A stretch of DNA of 64,000 nucleotides from Streptomyces parvus (GTDB lineage Bacteria; Actinomycetota; Actinomycetes; Streptomycetales; Streptomycetaceae). The translations under genes and the position numbers were made by a program. Positions 8,161 through 15,897 of the stretch are shown here, piece after piece. The stretch lies in the NCBI RefSeq assembly GCF_014648875.1, contig NZ_BMRY01000008.1, forward strand, positions 62,001 to 126,000, written 5' to 3'. Positions within the stretch are counted from its first letter, which is position 1. Each line of letters starts with the position of its first letter. The notes under the pieces are model-generated. The model was given only the letters and a program-made list of their open reading frames with translations, made no database searches and was not told where the DNA came from.

Positions 8161-9989
8161 GCGAGTTCTCCTTCGTCGTGTACGGCGGGCGCCGAGGAGG
8201 ACACCCAGAAGCGGATGGACTCCACGAGCACCACCAGAGCCACGGCGACCGCGAGCGCGGTCAGGGCCGTGGTGAAATCCGAGGCGTGGGTGAGTACGGC
8301 GGCGAGGACGGCCACCAACGTGGTGCGGCCCTCGTGTCCACCGATCGTCCGCACCAGCCACCGGGGCGGCGCGCCGGTGCCTCCGCGGATGCGGTACACC
8401 GTGTCGTAGTGATGGTAGGCGACGGCCGAGATCAGCCCGAAGGCCGCCGGAACGGCGTGCGGGGCGTCGCTGCGGGCCGCCAGCACGAGGATCGTGACGT
8501 ACTCCGCCGCCCGGAAGAACGGCGGCACCAGCCAGTCGAGCGCCCCCTTGAGCGGGCGGGCGACGGCGAGGCCGGAGAGGACCACGTACACCGCGGCGGC
8601 GGCGACGGTGAGCGGGCTGCCGTACGGGAGGAGGAGCGCACCGCCGATCATGACCAGCGTGCCGAGCAGGGCGACGGCCGGAGCCGTGAACGCGCCCCGG
8701 AGGCCGGGGGCGACCGCCGCGACCCCCTGGGCCAGCGGACCGGAGTCGGCCAGGTCCGCGAGGGCCTGCGCGGCGCGGTCGGTACGGCTGGCCCGGCGGG
8801 TCAGCGAGCGCAGCAGGCGGCCCGCGGTGGTGTAGCAGGCGGCCAGGGAGCAGCCGATGAGCAGGGCGTAGAAGACGATGCGCGGGGTGGTGAGCGCGGT
8901 CAGGACCGCGATCATGGCCCAGCGCTCGCCGATCGGCAGCACGATCATCCGGCGTGCCCAGACCGTCCAGCCGACGCTGTCGAGCTTGTCGGAGAGGGCG
9001 GCGGTGGGGCTGGTGTTGGCGACCGCGTCGTGGTTGGCCTCGTTGAACGAGAAGTCCACGACATGGCGGCAGGCCTGGAGGACCATCGCGCCGAGCGCCA
9101 GGACCCAGACGTCATCACCGCCGCGTACGGCGCCGATGGCGAGCCCCGCGTAATACGCGTACTCCTTGGCCCGGTCGAAGGTGGCGTCCAGCCAGGCGCC
9201 CATCGTGGAGTACTGCAGCGAGTAGCGGGCGAGCTGCCCGTCGGTGCAGTCCAGCACGAAGGAGACCAGCAGCAGGATGCCGGCGGCGATGTAGCCGCCG
9301 CGGGTTCCGGTGGCCGCCGCGCCCGCCGCGACGAGCGCGGTGATCAGCGACGCGGTGGTGACCTGGTTCGGGGTGAGGCCCCGGCGGGCGCACCAGCGGG
9401 CGATGTAGCGGGAGTACGGGCTGATGGCGAAGGTGGTGAAGAAGCCGTCGTGGGCCTTGACCGCGCTGCGCAGCCGGACCGCCTCGTCGTCGACCTCGTC
9501 GCGGGCGCTCTCGGCGGCCGCCCGCGCTCCGGCGTCGGTGGGGACGGTGGCGGTGAGCGATCCGAGCTCGGGGCGCTTGACGGCGGTGCCCTCGGCCTCC
9601 AGCGCCACGGCGATCCGGCCGGGGACCGTGCGGTCCTCGGGCGCCGGGTCGGTGTCCGGGGCGACGACGGGGGCGCCCGCGCCGACGGCGGCCGTGGTGC
9701 GCCGGAGCGCGCGCAGCAGGGCGCCGCGCGCCTCGGGCTGGGCGGTGAGCGCACCGGGCACGGTGGCGGCGGCGAAGCGGGGGTCGGTCAGCCCGAGCCG
9801 CAGCGCGTGGACGTGGCCGACGAAACGCGGATCGACGAGGGCGACCCGACGGCCGGCCGGGACGGCGGCCAGGAGGGCTGCGGCGTCACCGGCATCGGCG
9901 GCGGTCTGCACGTCGAAGCCCAGGGACCTCAGATCGTCCGCGAGCGACGACCCGGGTACCGGCGTACCGGTGAGGATGGCGGTCGACAG
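8157..9989 (-). CDS. DUF5941-type protein: degenerate nucleotidyltransferase-like N-terminus plus CDP-alcohol phosphatidyltransferase
   Basis: About 610 residues. Residues 1-175 form a soluble domain (STAILTGTPVPG, VALVDPRFVGHVHAL) laid out like a nucleotidyltransferase but without its PK motif. A linker (AVKAHDGFFTTFAISPYSRY) leads to TPNQVT and a CDP-alcohol phosphotransferase signature: DCTDGQLAR, then GAWLDATFDRAKEY. Many membrane helices follow. This order resembles the archaeal inositol-1-phosphate cytidylyltransferase/di-myo-inositol-phosphate synthase fusion. No ATG, GTG or TTG fits the N-terminus: AAGGAG lies nine bases before a CTG at 9989 that begins the conserved-looking sequence, so CTG is my chosen start. 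A GTG at 9911 would remove 26 residues. It is the first gene of the operon. Confidence 0.75.
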   Translation of the reverse strand: MSTAILTGTPVPGSSLADDLRSLGFDVQTAADAGDAAALLAAVPAGRRVALVDPRFVGHVHALRLGLTDPRFAAATVPGALTAQPEARGALLRALRRTTAAVGAGAPVVAPDTDPAPEDRTVPGRIAVALEAEGTAVKRPELGSLTATVPTDAGARAAAESARDEVDDEAVRLRSAVKAHDGFFTTFAISPYSRYIARWCARRGLTPNQVTTASLITALVAAGAAATGTRGGYIAAGILLLVSFVLDCTDGQLARYSLQYSTMGAWLDATFDRAKEYAYYAGLAIGAVRGGDDVWVLALGAMVLQACRHVVDFSFNEANHDAVANTSPTAALSDKLDSVGWTVWARRMIVLPIGERWAMIAVLTALTTPRIVFYALLIGCSLAACYTTAGRLLRSLTRRASRTDRAAQALADLADSGPLAQGVAAVAPGLRGAFTAPAVALLGTLVMIGGALLLPYGSPLTVAAAAVYVVLSGLAVARPLKGALDWLVPPFFRAAEYVTILVLAARSDAPHAVPAAFGLISAVAYHHYDTVYRIRGGTGAPPRWLVRTIGGHEGRTTLVAVLAAVLTHASDFTTALTALAVAVALVVLVESIRFWVSSSAPAVHDEGELA

Positions 9990-10215
9990 ACGAACTCACT
10001 CCTTGGCACTGACGTGGACGACACACGGCGGCACGGCCACATGGCGGACCGGCGGTGTGTCGGCTGAGGCTATCGGATGAACGGAAGACCGAGTTCACCA
10101 CCCGTTTGTGCGCCGTTCGGGTGGACCTGCGCAGCCGGGCGCCGTTCGCGATCATCATCATCGATCGGGGGCCCGGCCCACAAACCCGCGGAGCGGGCCG
10201 CCCGAGCGGGGCCCT

Positions 10216-10221
10216 TAGGCT
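10216..10221 (+). promoter_or_regulatory. Probable -10 box for leaderless galE
   Basis: TAGGCT fits TANNNT and ends seven bases before the galE ATG. There is no Shine-Dalgarno sequence in between, the pattern of leaderless streptomycete transcripts. Confidence 0.55.
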
Positions 10222-10228
10222 GGCGGGC

Positions 10229-11206
10229 ATGACATGGCTGATCACAGGCGGGGCGGGTTACATCGGGGCACACGTGGCGCGGGCCATGGTCGCGGCGGGC
10301 GAGCGGGTCGTGGTGCTCGACGACCGCTCCAGCGGCATCGCCGAGCGGCTGCCGGACGCCGTCACGCTGGTGGAGGGCCCCGCCTCCGACCGGGCCCTGC
10401 TGGACCGGGTGCTGGCCGGTCACGCGGTGAGCGGTGTGGTGCACCTCGCGGCGAAGAAGCAGGTCGGCGAGTCCGTGGAGAAGCCGCTGCTGTACTACCG
10501 GGAGAACGTCGGGGGGCTGGCCGTCCTGCTGGAGGCCGTGGTCGCGGCGGGGGTGCGGCGCTTCCTCTTCTCGTCCTCGGCGGCCGTGTACGGCGTACCG
10601 GACGTGGACCTCATCACGGAGGAGACGCCCTGCCTCCCCATCAACCCGTACGGCGAGACGAAGCTCACCGGTGAGTGGCTGGTGCGGGCCACCGGCAAGG
10701 CGCACGGGCTCTCGACCGCGTGCCTGCGGTACTTCAACGTGGCGGGCGCGGCCGCGCCGGAGCTGGCGGACACCGGGGTCTTCAACATCGTGCCGATGAT
10801 GTTCGAGCGGCTGACGCACGGCGAGGCCCCCCGGATCTTCGGCGACGACTACCCGACCCCGGACGGCACCTGCATCCGCGACTACATCCACGTCGCCGAT
10901 CTGGCGGAGGCGCACCTCGCGGTCGCGCGGCGGCTGGACGAGACGGGCGCGGGCGATCTGACGCTGAACGTCGGCCGGGGCGAGGGCGTCTCGGTACGCG
11001 AGCTCGCGGACGTGATCGGCGAGGTGACGGGGAGCGATCTGAAGCCGGTGGTCGAGCCGCGCCGGGCAGGGGACGCGCCGAAGGCGGTGGCGTCGGCCGC
11101 GCGGATCACCGGGGAGCTGGGATGGACGGCCCGGCGGAGTGTGCGCGAGATGGTCGAGTCGGCCTGGGAGGGCTGGTGCCTGCACCACCCGGGGGCCCGC
11201 CCGTGA
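10229..11206 (+). CDS. galE: UDP-glucose 4-epimerase
   Basis: The 325-residue extended SDR protein starts MTWLITGGAGYIGAHVA with the NAD-binding G-x2-G-x2-G motif. It has the catalytic serine in SSSAAVYG and the YGETK (YxxxK) dyad, followed by typical GalE motifs (LRYFNVAGA, RDYIHVADLAEAH). It interconverts UDP-glucose and UDP-galactose in the cytosol. The ATG at 10229 is chosen because the protein family starts there and a -10 box lies seven bases upstream; the long in-frame upstream extension is not conserved-looking. It is divergent from the polyol-phosphate operon and could supply nucleotide sugar to its glycosyltransferase. Confidence 0.9.
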   Translation: MTWLITGGAGYIGAHVARAMVAAGERVVVLDDRSSGIAERLPDAVTLVEGPASDRALLDRVLAGHAVSGVVHLAAKKQVGESVEKPLLYYRENVGGLAVLLEAVVAAGVRRFLFSSSAAVYGVPDVDLITEETPCLPINPYGETKLTGEWLVRATGKAHGLSTACLRYFNVAGAAAPELADTGVFNIVPMMFERLTHGEAPRIFGDDYPTPDGTCIRDYIHVADLAEAHLAVARRLDETGAGDLTLNVGRGEGVSVRELADVIGEVTGSDLKPVVEPRRAGDAPKAVASAARITGELGWTARRSVREMVESAWEGWCLHHPGARP

Positions 11207-11240
11207 TCGGTTCCAGGTGGCTCCCTTGATCGTGTCAACG

Positions 11241-11273
11241 CTCTGACCTGCGAAGCGTTTCCGCAGGTCAGAG
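11241..11273 (+). terminator. Hairpin terminator after galE
   Basis: A perfect 12-bp stem (CTCTGACCTGCG / CGCAGGTCAGAG) with a nine-base loop lies 35 bases after the galE stop, with no T-run. It separates galE from the cation transporter gene. Confidence 0.7.
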
Positions 11274-11387
11274 CACATGACAACGGTGTTCAGTCCCGTG
11301 TTGCCCCATACCCCCCACCCGTAGTTCACTGGGCCTGACCGGGGCGGTTGTGCCCCGGCACGTCCTACGGACCTGGAGGCGTTTCGC

Positions 11388-12329
11388 ATGGGGGCTGGCC
11401 ACGATCACGGGCACACGCACGGCGGGCCGCCCCCGACGGGAACGGCGGCCGCCGCGTACCGGGGAAGGCTCCGGATCGCCCTGGGGATCACCCTGAGCGT
11501 GATGGTCATGGAGATCGTCGGCGGGGTGCTCTCCGACTCGCTCGCGCTGATCGCGGACGCCGCCCATATGGCCACCGACGCCCTGGGGCTCGGGATGGCG
11601 CTGCTCGCCATCCACTTCGCCAACCGCCCGGCCGCTCCGAACCGCACCTTCGGCTTCGCCCGCGCGGAGATCCTGGCCGCGCTCGCCAACTGTCTGCTGC
11701 TGCTCGGCGTGGGTGCCTACCTGATCTTCGAGGCGGTGGAGCGGTTCATCACCCCCGCCGAGACGAAGGGAGGGCTCGCCATCGCGTTCGCCGCGGTCGG
11801 CCTGGTGGCCAACATCGTCTCCCTCTCGCTGCTGATGCGCGGGCAGAAGGAGAGCCTGAATGTGCGGGGCGCCTATCTGGAGGTGATGGCCGACACCCTG
11901 GGCTCGATCGCCGTGATCGTCTCGGCGGGGATCATCATGGCGACCGGCTGGCAGGCCGCCGACCCGATCGCCTCGCTCGTGATCGGCCTGATGATCGTCC
12001 CCCGGACGGTGAAGCTGCTGCGGGAGACCCTGAACGTACTGCTGGAGGCCGCGCCCAAGGGGGTCGACATGGCGGAGGTACGGGCCCACATCACGGCGCT
12101 GCCCGGGGTGCTGGACGTCCATGACCTGCACGCCTGGACGATCACCTCGGGGATGCCGGTGCTCTCCGCCCATGTGGTGGTGCGCCAGGAGATGCTCGAC
12201 TCGATAGGGCACGAGAAGGTGCTGCACGAACTGCAGGGCTGCCTCGGGGACCACTTCGACGTGGAGCACTGCACCTTCCAGCTGGAGCCGAGCGGTCACG
12301 CGGAGCACGAGGCGCATCTCTGCCACTGA
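11388..12329 (+). CDS. Cation diffusion facilitator (CDF) family metal transporter
   Basis: The 313-residue protein has a His-rich N-terminus (MGAGHDHGHTHGG) and six transmembrane helices. The paired CDF metal sites are visible as ADAAHMATDALG in helix 2 and EVMADTLGSIAV in helix 5, followed by a soluble C-terminal domain (LHAWTITSGMPVLSAHVVV). CDF proteins export zinc or related divalent metals in exchange for protons; the HxxxD/DxxxD pairs and His-rich tail favour zinc. The ATG is preceded by GGAGG. It lies between two hairpins, so it is probably transcribed alone. No metalloregulator gene is adjacent. Confidence 0.9.
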   Translation: MGAGHDHGHTHGGPPPTGTAAAAYRGRLRIALGITLSVMVMEIVGGVLSDSLALIADAAHMATDALGLGMALLAIHFANRPAAPNRTFGFARAEILAALANCLLLLGVGAYLIFEAVERFITPAETKGGLAIAFAAVGLVANIVSLSLLMRGQKESLNVRGAYLEVMADTLGSIAVIVSAGIIMATGWQAADPIASLVIGLMIVPRTVKLLRETLNVLLEAAPKGVDMAEVRAHITALPGVLDVHDLHAWTITSGMPVLSAHVVVRQEMLDSIGHEKVLHELQGCLGDHFDVEHCTFQLEPSGHAEHEAHLCH

Positions 12330-12353
12330 GTCACGTGGCCGGATGTGGCGCAC

Positions 12354-12383
12354 CCACGGGGCCGGACATGCCCGGACCCGTGG
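12354..12383 (+). terminator. Imperfect hairpin after the CDF transporter gene
   Basis: CCACGGG and CCCGTGG pair, extended by a further four base pairs after one mismatch. The hairpin lies 25 bases after the transporter stop. Confidence 0.5.
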
Positions 12384-12469
12384 TACGGACAAGCGGCTTT
12401 TGTACGGCAGACTTGACCGGACTCCAGGGGTCCGGCGCACGAGGCCGGGGACCAAAGCGAAGGATGGGT

Positions 12470-13063
12470 ATGCCGACCACACCAGCCACCGCGACGCACA
12501 GCTCGTCGAACGGCACCGCCGAACCGATCATGCTCGAACTGGTCGACGAGAACGGCGCCACCATCGGCACCGCGGAGAAGCTGGCGGCCCATCAGGCCCC
12601 CGGGCAGCTGCACCGCGCGTTCTCCGTGTTCCTCTTCGACGAGCAGGGGCGACTGCTGCTCCAGCGCCGGGCGCTCGGCAAGTACCACTCCCCCGGCGTC
12701 TGGTCGAACACGTGCTGCGGGCACCCTTACCCCGACGAGTCGCCGTTCGCGGCCGCCGCCCGGCGTACGTACGAGGAGCTGGGCATCTCGCCGTCGCTGC
12801 TGGCCGAGGCGGGCACCGTGCGCTACAACCACCCGGACCCGGCGTCGGGCCTGGTGGAGCAGGAGTTCAATCACCTGTTCGTGGGAATGGCGCAGGAGGC
12901 GCTGAAGCCGGACCCCGAGGAGGTCGGCGAGACCGCCTTCGTGACGGCGGCCGAACTGGAGAAGCGGCACGCCGAGGGGCCGTTCTCGGCGTGGTTCATG
13001 ACGGTGCTGGACGCGGCGCGGCCGGCGATCCGTGAGCTGACGGGGCCCTCGGCCGGCTGGTGA
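12470..13063 (+). CDS. idi: Isopentenyl-diphosphate delta-isomerase type 1
   Basis: The 197-residue Nudix-fold enzyme shows the type 1 IDI signatures: the conserved Cys in WSNTCCGHPYPDE, the metal-binding His residues, AARRTYEELG (Nudix-like helix), and the Glu of EQEFNHLFVG. It interconverts isopentenyl and dimethylallyl diphosphate, feeding farnesyl diphosphate and thus the hopanoid genes at the left of the window. ATG 12470 with upstream AAGG is preferred over ATG 12464. A long in-frame extension to 12335 is not part of the family. Streptomyces Idi proteins of the same length start this way. Confidence 0.93.
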   Translation: MPTTPATATHSSSNGTAEPIMLELVDENGATIGTAEKLAAHQAPGQLHRAFSVFLFDEQGRLLLQRRALGKYHSPGVWSNTCCGHPYPDESPFAAAARRTYEELGISPSLLAEAGTVRYNHPDPASGLVEQEFNHLFVGMAQEALKPDPEEVGETAFVTAAELEKRHAEGPFSAWFMTVLDAARPAIRELTGPSAGW

Positions 13064-13115
13064 CCCGTCGCCCGGTCGCGCACGGGGGCGGGCCGGACAG
13101 TGGTGTACGGGGCGG

Positions 13116-13571
13116 TCAGAGCTGCGTCTTCAACGGCAGCGCCGCCCAGATGATCTTCCCGCCGCTCGCGGTGTGCTCGACGTCGCAGGTGCCGCCCGCC
13201 TCCGCGGTGACCACCTTGACCAGCAGCAGGCCCCGGCCGCCGGTCTGGGCGTAGTCCGTCTCCAGGGCGGTGGGGCGGTAGGGGTGGTTGTCCTCGACCG
13301 AGACTCTGACCCAGTCGGCGGCGATGGCCACCTCGACGGCCAGCTCGGGCGAGAGGAGCGCCGCGTGTTTGACGGCGTTGGTGACAAGTTCCGAGACGAT
13401 CAGCAGCAGCCCCTGGAGGATGTCGTCCTCGATCGGCACGCCCTGCCGGCCGAGAAGATCGCGTACGGCGTGCCGGGCGCTGGGCACGGACGCCTCCACC
13501 GCGGGGGCGGTGAAGCGCCACACCCCCTCGTACGACACGGGGTCGGCAGGGGCACTCCCGAGGCTCTCCAT
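13116..13571 (-). CDS. GHKL ATP-binding protein (anti-sigma/serine-kinase-like)
   Basis: About 151 residues with the HATPase_c fold of RsbW/SpoIIAB-type regulators. The N box is LLLIVSELVTNAVKHA and the G1/G2 region is VEDNHPYRP...GGRGLLLVKVV. Streptomycetes carry dozens of these small proteins; a few act as anti-sigma or anti-anti-sigma kinases and most are uncharacterised. No PP2C phosphatase or STAS partner gene is adjacent. The ATG at 13571 is chosen, but the frame stays open to a GTG at 13652 and neither start has a clear Shine-Dalgarno sequence. It is convergent with idi. Confidence 0.75.
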   Translation of the reverse strand: MESLGSAPADPVSYEGVWRFTAPAVEASVPSARHAVRDLLGRQGVPIEDDILQGLLLIVSELVTNAVKHAALLSPELAVEVAIAADWVRVSVEDNHPYRPTALETDYAQTGGRGLLLVKVVTAEAGGTCDVEHTASGGKIIWAALPLKTQL

Positions 13572-13717
13572 CGTCCGGCACCAGCTCTCACTCGCACTGC
13601 ACTGACCGTCGAGTAAAGAGTGTTGGGAATGGCTTGGTCCGGACCGTGCCACTGATCGGAAGTAGCCAGGTATCGGCGCTATTCGACCAAACCTGTAGGC
13701 CGCTGGCGCCCAAGTGA

Positions 13718-14341
13718 CTACTTCTGCTCGTCTTCCGGTGCCGTGATCGCCTTGTCCTCGGCCGGGACCGATTCATCGAGCCGCTCCGAGACCATGCTGA
13801 CGATACGTCGGCCGCCGATGCCGATGGCGATCAGGCCGAGCCCGTCGAACAGCAGGGCCAGCGAGAAGAAGCAGCCGAGCACGTACAGGCTGCTGTGCGG
13901 CCAGTCGAACAGCACCAGCAGGCCCAGCAGCAGCCCGAAGGCTCCCTGGAGCAACGTCCACCCCATCTGCGGGCCGCGCACCACGACGCTGCCGACGAGC
14001 CGGAAGACCCCGCCGGTCAGAAAGAGCAGGGCGGCGAACATGGTCAGCGCCTCGGCCGTGCCCTCGGGGTGCTTGATGACGACGACACCCGCGGCGATGT
14101 TGAGGGCCGCGACCACCACGCCCAGCCAGAAGTAGCTGGTGCCCCGCGACTCGATCGCGTGCAGCAGCCCCACCAGACCGCCGACGAGCAGCAGCCAGCC
14201 GAAGAGCAGCATCGAGGTGAGGGTGGCCACGCCGGTGTAGATGAGCCCGATGATGCCCGCGATCACCAGCAGCGTCCCGAGCAGCACCAGCCAGCCGAAA
14301 CTGCGGCTGAGCTTCCTGCCCTCGGTGGTGGGTCCGTTCAT
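13718..14341 (-). CDS. HdeD/DUF308-family membrane protein
   Basis: The 207-residue protein has about six regularly spaced hydrophobic helices, starting FGWLVLLGTLLVIAGIIGL, arranged as two repeated three-helix units as in HdeD (DUF308). HdeD is linked to acid resistance in Escherichia coli, but actinobacterial homologues are uncharacterised. The soluble, acidic C-terminus ends TAPEDEQK. The ATG at 14341 has GAGGAG six bases upstream. It is divergent from the enoyl-CoA hydratase gene. Confidence 0.8.
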   Translation of the reverse strand: MNGPTTEGRKLSRSFGWLVLLGTLLVIAGIIGLIYTGVATLTSMLLFGWLLLVGGLVGLLHAIESRGTSYFWLGVVVAALNIAAGVVVIKHPEGTAEALTMFAALLFLTGGVFRLVGSVVVRGPQMGWTLLQGAFGLLLGLLVLFDWPHSSLYVLGCFFSLALLFDGLGLIAIGIGGRRIVSMVSERLDESVPAEDKAITAPEDEQK

Positions 14342-14408
14342 CGACAGCTCCTCACGGTGCGTGCCCGTCTCGCGACCCCTTCCTGATCATAGGTTCGAAC
14401 CGTGGGGA

Positions 14409-14414
14409 TAGCAT
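14409..14414 (+). promoter_or_regulatory. Probable -10 box for a leaderless enoyl-CoA hydratase transcript
   Basis: TAGCAT ends seven bases before the ATG at 14422. No Shine-Dalgarno sequence is present. Confidence 0.5.
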
Positions 14415-14421
14415 CCGGCGC

Positions 14422-15198
14422 ATGGACCGTACGGAACCTCGCCTGATCACGTCCGTCGAACGCGGCATCGCCACCGTCGTGATCGCGAACCCGGCCAAGC
14501 GCAACGCGATGACCACCGCGATGTGGCGGAGCCTGCCGGAGCTGCTGGAGCGGCTGGCGGCCGATCCGGCGGTCCGGGTGCTGGTGCTGACCGGAGCCGG
14601 TGACACCTTCTGCGCCGGGGCCGACATCTCGGCGCTGCGGGAGAGCGCGGACGGCTCCCCGGGGCTGACCTCCGGGGTGACGGTGGAGGCCGAGGAGGCG
14701 CTCGCCGCGTTCCCCCGGCCGACGCTGGCGGCGGTGCGCGGCTACTGCGTGGGCGGCGGCAGCCAGCTCGCGGCCGCCTGCGACCTGCGGTTCGCGGAGG
14801 AGGGGGCCTCCTTCGGGGTCACCCCGGCCAACCTCGGCATCGTCTACTCGGCGTCCTCGACCCGGCGGCTGGTCGCCCTCGTCGGCCCGGGCACGGCGAA
14901 GCACCTGCTGTTCTCCGGCGAGCTGATCGGCACGGAACGGGCGCTGCGCACCGGCCTGGTCGACGAGGTGCTTCCGCCCGGCGGCCTGGACAAGCGGGTC
15001 GAGGAGTACGTACGGCTGCTGGCGTCCCGGTCGCAGCTGACCCAGGCCGCGGCGAAGGAGTTCGCCGCGGGACGGACGGACCGGGACGCCCACTGGGCCG
15101 CGGAGGCGCGGGGCAGCACGGACACGGCGGAGGGCGTCGCCGCCTTCCTGGAGCGGCGCGCGCCGCGGTTCACCTACACCACCGCGCCGACGCGCTGA
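14422..15198 (+). CDS. Enoyl-CoA hydratase/isomerase (crotonase) family protein
   Basis: The 258-residue crotonase-fold protein has an oxyanion-hole segment (FCAGADISALRE), a CoA-binding segment (VRGYCVGGGSQLAAACDLRF) and GVTPANLGIVYS. The position of the usual first catalytic Glu is replaced in SQLAAACDLRF, and the second region reads TPANLGIV where hydratases often have a Glu. It may therefore be an isomerase or another crotonase activity rather than a classical hydratase. It stands alone and is convergent with the DJ-1 gene, with only 5 bases between their stops. It is unlinked to the beta-oxidation operon at 32-38 kb. Confidence 0.85.
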   Translation: MDRTEPRLITSVERGIATVVIANPAKRNAMTTAMWRSLPELLERLAADPAVRVLVLTGAGDTFCAGADISALRESADGSPGLTSGVTVEAEEALAAFPRPTLAAVRGYCVGGGSQLAAACDLRFAEEGASFGVTPANLGIVYSASSTRRLVALVGPGTAKHLLFSGELIGTERALRTGLVDEVLPPGGLDKRVEEYVRLLASRSQLTQAAAKEFAAGRTDRDAHWAAEARGSTDTAEGVAAFLERRAPRFTYTTAPTR

Positions 15199-15203
15199 GG
15201 CCC

Positions 15204-15839
15204 TTACCGGGTGATGTGGCGGCTCCTGGACCGCCACTCCTCGACCAGGGCGGCCGGGGCCTTCTGCGGCGAGCCGGAGTCGTAGGGCGGCTGCGGGTCG
15301 TACTCCGTGAGCAGCTGCACCGAACGTGCCACGTGGTCGCCCGCGATCCGGCCGAGCAGGGTCAGCCCCATGTCGATGCCGGAGGAGACCCCGGCGGCGG
15401 TCACGTACTTGCCGTCGAGGACGACGCGCTCCCCCGTGGGCTCGGCGCCGAATCCCTCCAGCAGCTCCAGCGCCAGCCAGTGGGAGGTGGCCCGCCGCCC
15501 CTTCAGGAGTCCGGCGGCCGCCAGCAGGAGCGATCCGGTGCAGACCGAGGTGGTCCAGGTGGTGGTGGCGTCGACCGTGCGCAGCCAGCCGAGCAGGGCC
15601 TCGTTCTCCATCTGGTCGCTCTGGCCGGGGCCGCCCGGCACGATCACCAGGTCGGGTGAGGTCACCTCGGCGAGCGTCTTCTCCGCGACGAGCGCGAGGC
15701 TCCCGCTGTCGTTGCGGACGGGGCCGGTCCGTTCGGCGACGAAGACGGTCTCGGCGCCGGGGGCGCGGCTGAGGATCTCGTAGGGGCCCACCGCGTCCAG
15801 GGCGGTGAAACGGTCGAAGAGCAGGATGGCGATCTGCAC
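15204..15839 (-). CDS. DJ-1/PfpI family protein
   Basis: The 211-residue class I glutamine amidotransferase-like protein has an N-terminal strand (QIAILLFDRFTALDAVGPYE) and a nucleophile-elbow Cys in SVCTGSLLLAAAGLL. It ends in HVARSVQLLTEYDP. Homologues include isonitrile-hydratase-like and stress proteins; the activity here is unknown. The GTG at 15839 is the start. It lies downstream of the GlxA-type regulator on the same strand with 58 bases between them, so the regulator may be coexpressed with a paralogue of its own sensor domain. Confidence 0.85.
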   Translation of the reverse strand: MQIAILLFDRFTALDAVGPYEILSRAPGAETVFVAERTGPVRNDSGSLALVAEKTLAEVTSPDLVIVPGGPGQSDQMENEALLGWLRTVDATTTWTTSVCTGSLLLAAAGLLKGRRATSHWLALELLEGFGAEPTGERVVLDGKYVTAAGVSSGIDMGLTLLGRIAGDHVARSVQLLTEYDPQPPYDSGSPQKAPAALVEEWRSRSRHITR

Positions 15840-15864
15840 GGGAGCTGCCTCTCGGTTCGTTCGT

Positions 15865-15897
15865 TCGGTCGGTGGCGGTCCGTCGGTCGGTGGCGGT
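15865..15897. repeat. Two 15-bp direct repeats between the GlxA and DJ-1 genes
   Basis: TCGGTCGGTGGCGGT occurs at 15865 and 15883, an 18-base period, filling most of the 58-base intergenic space. It may be a regulator site or replication slippage. Confidence 0.5.
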
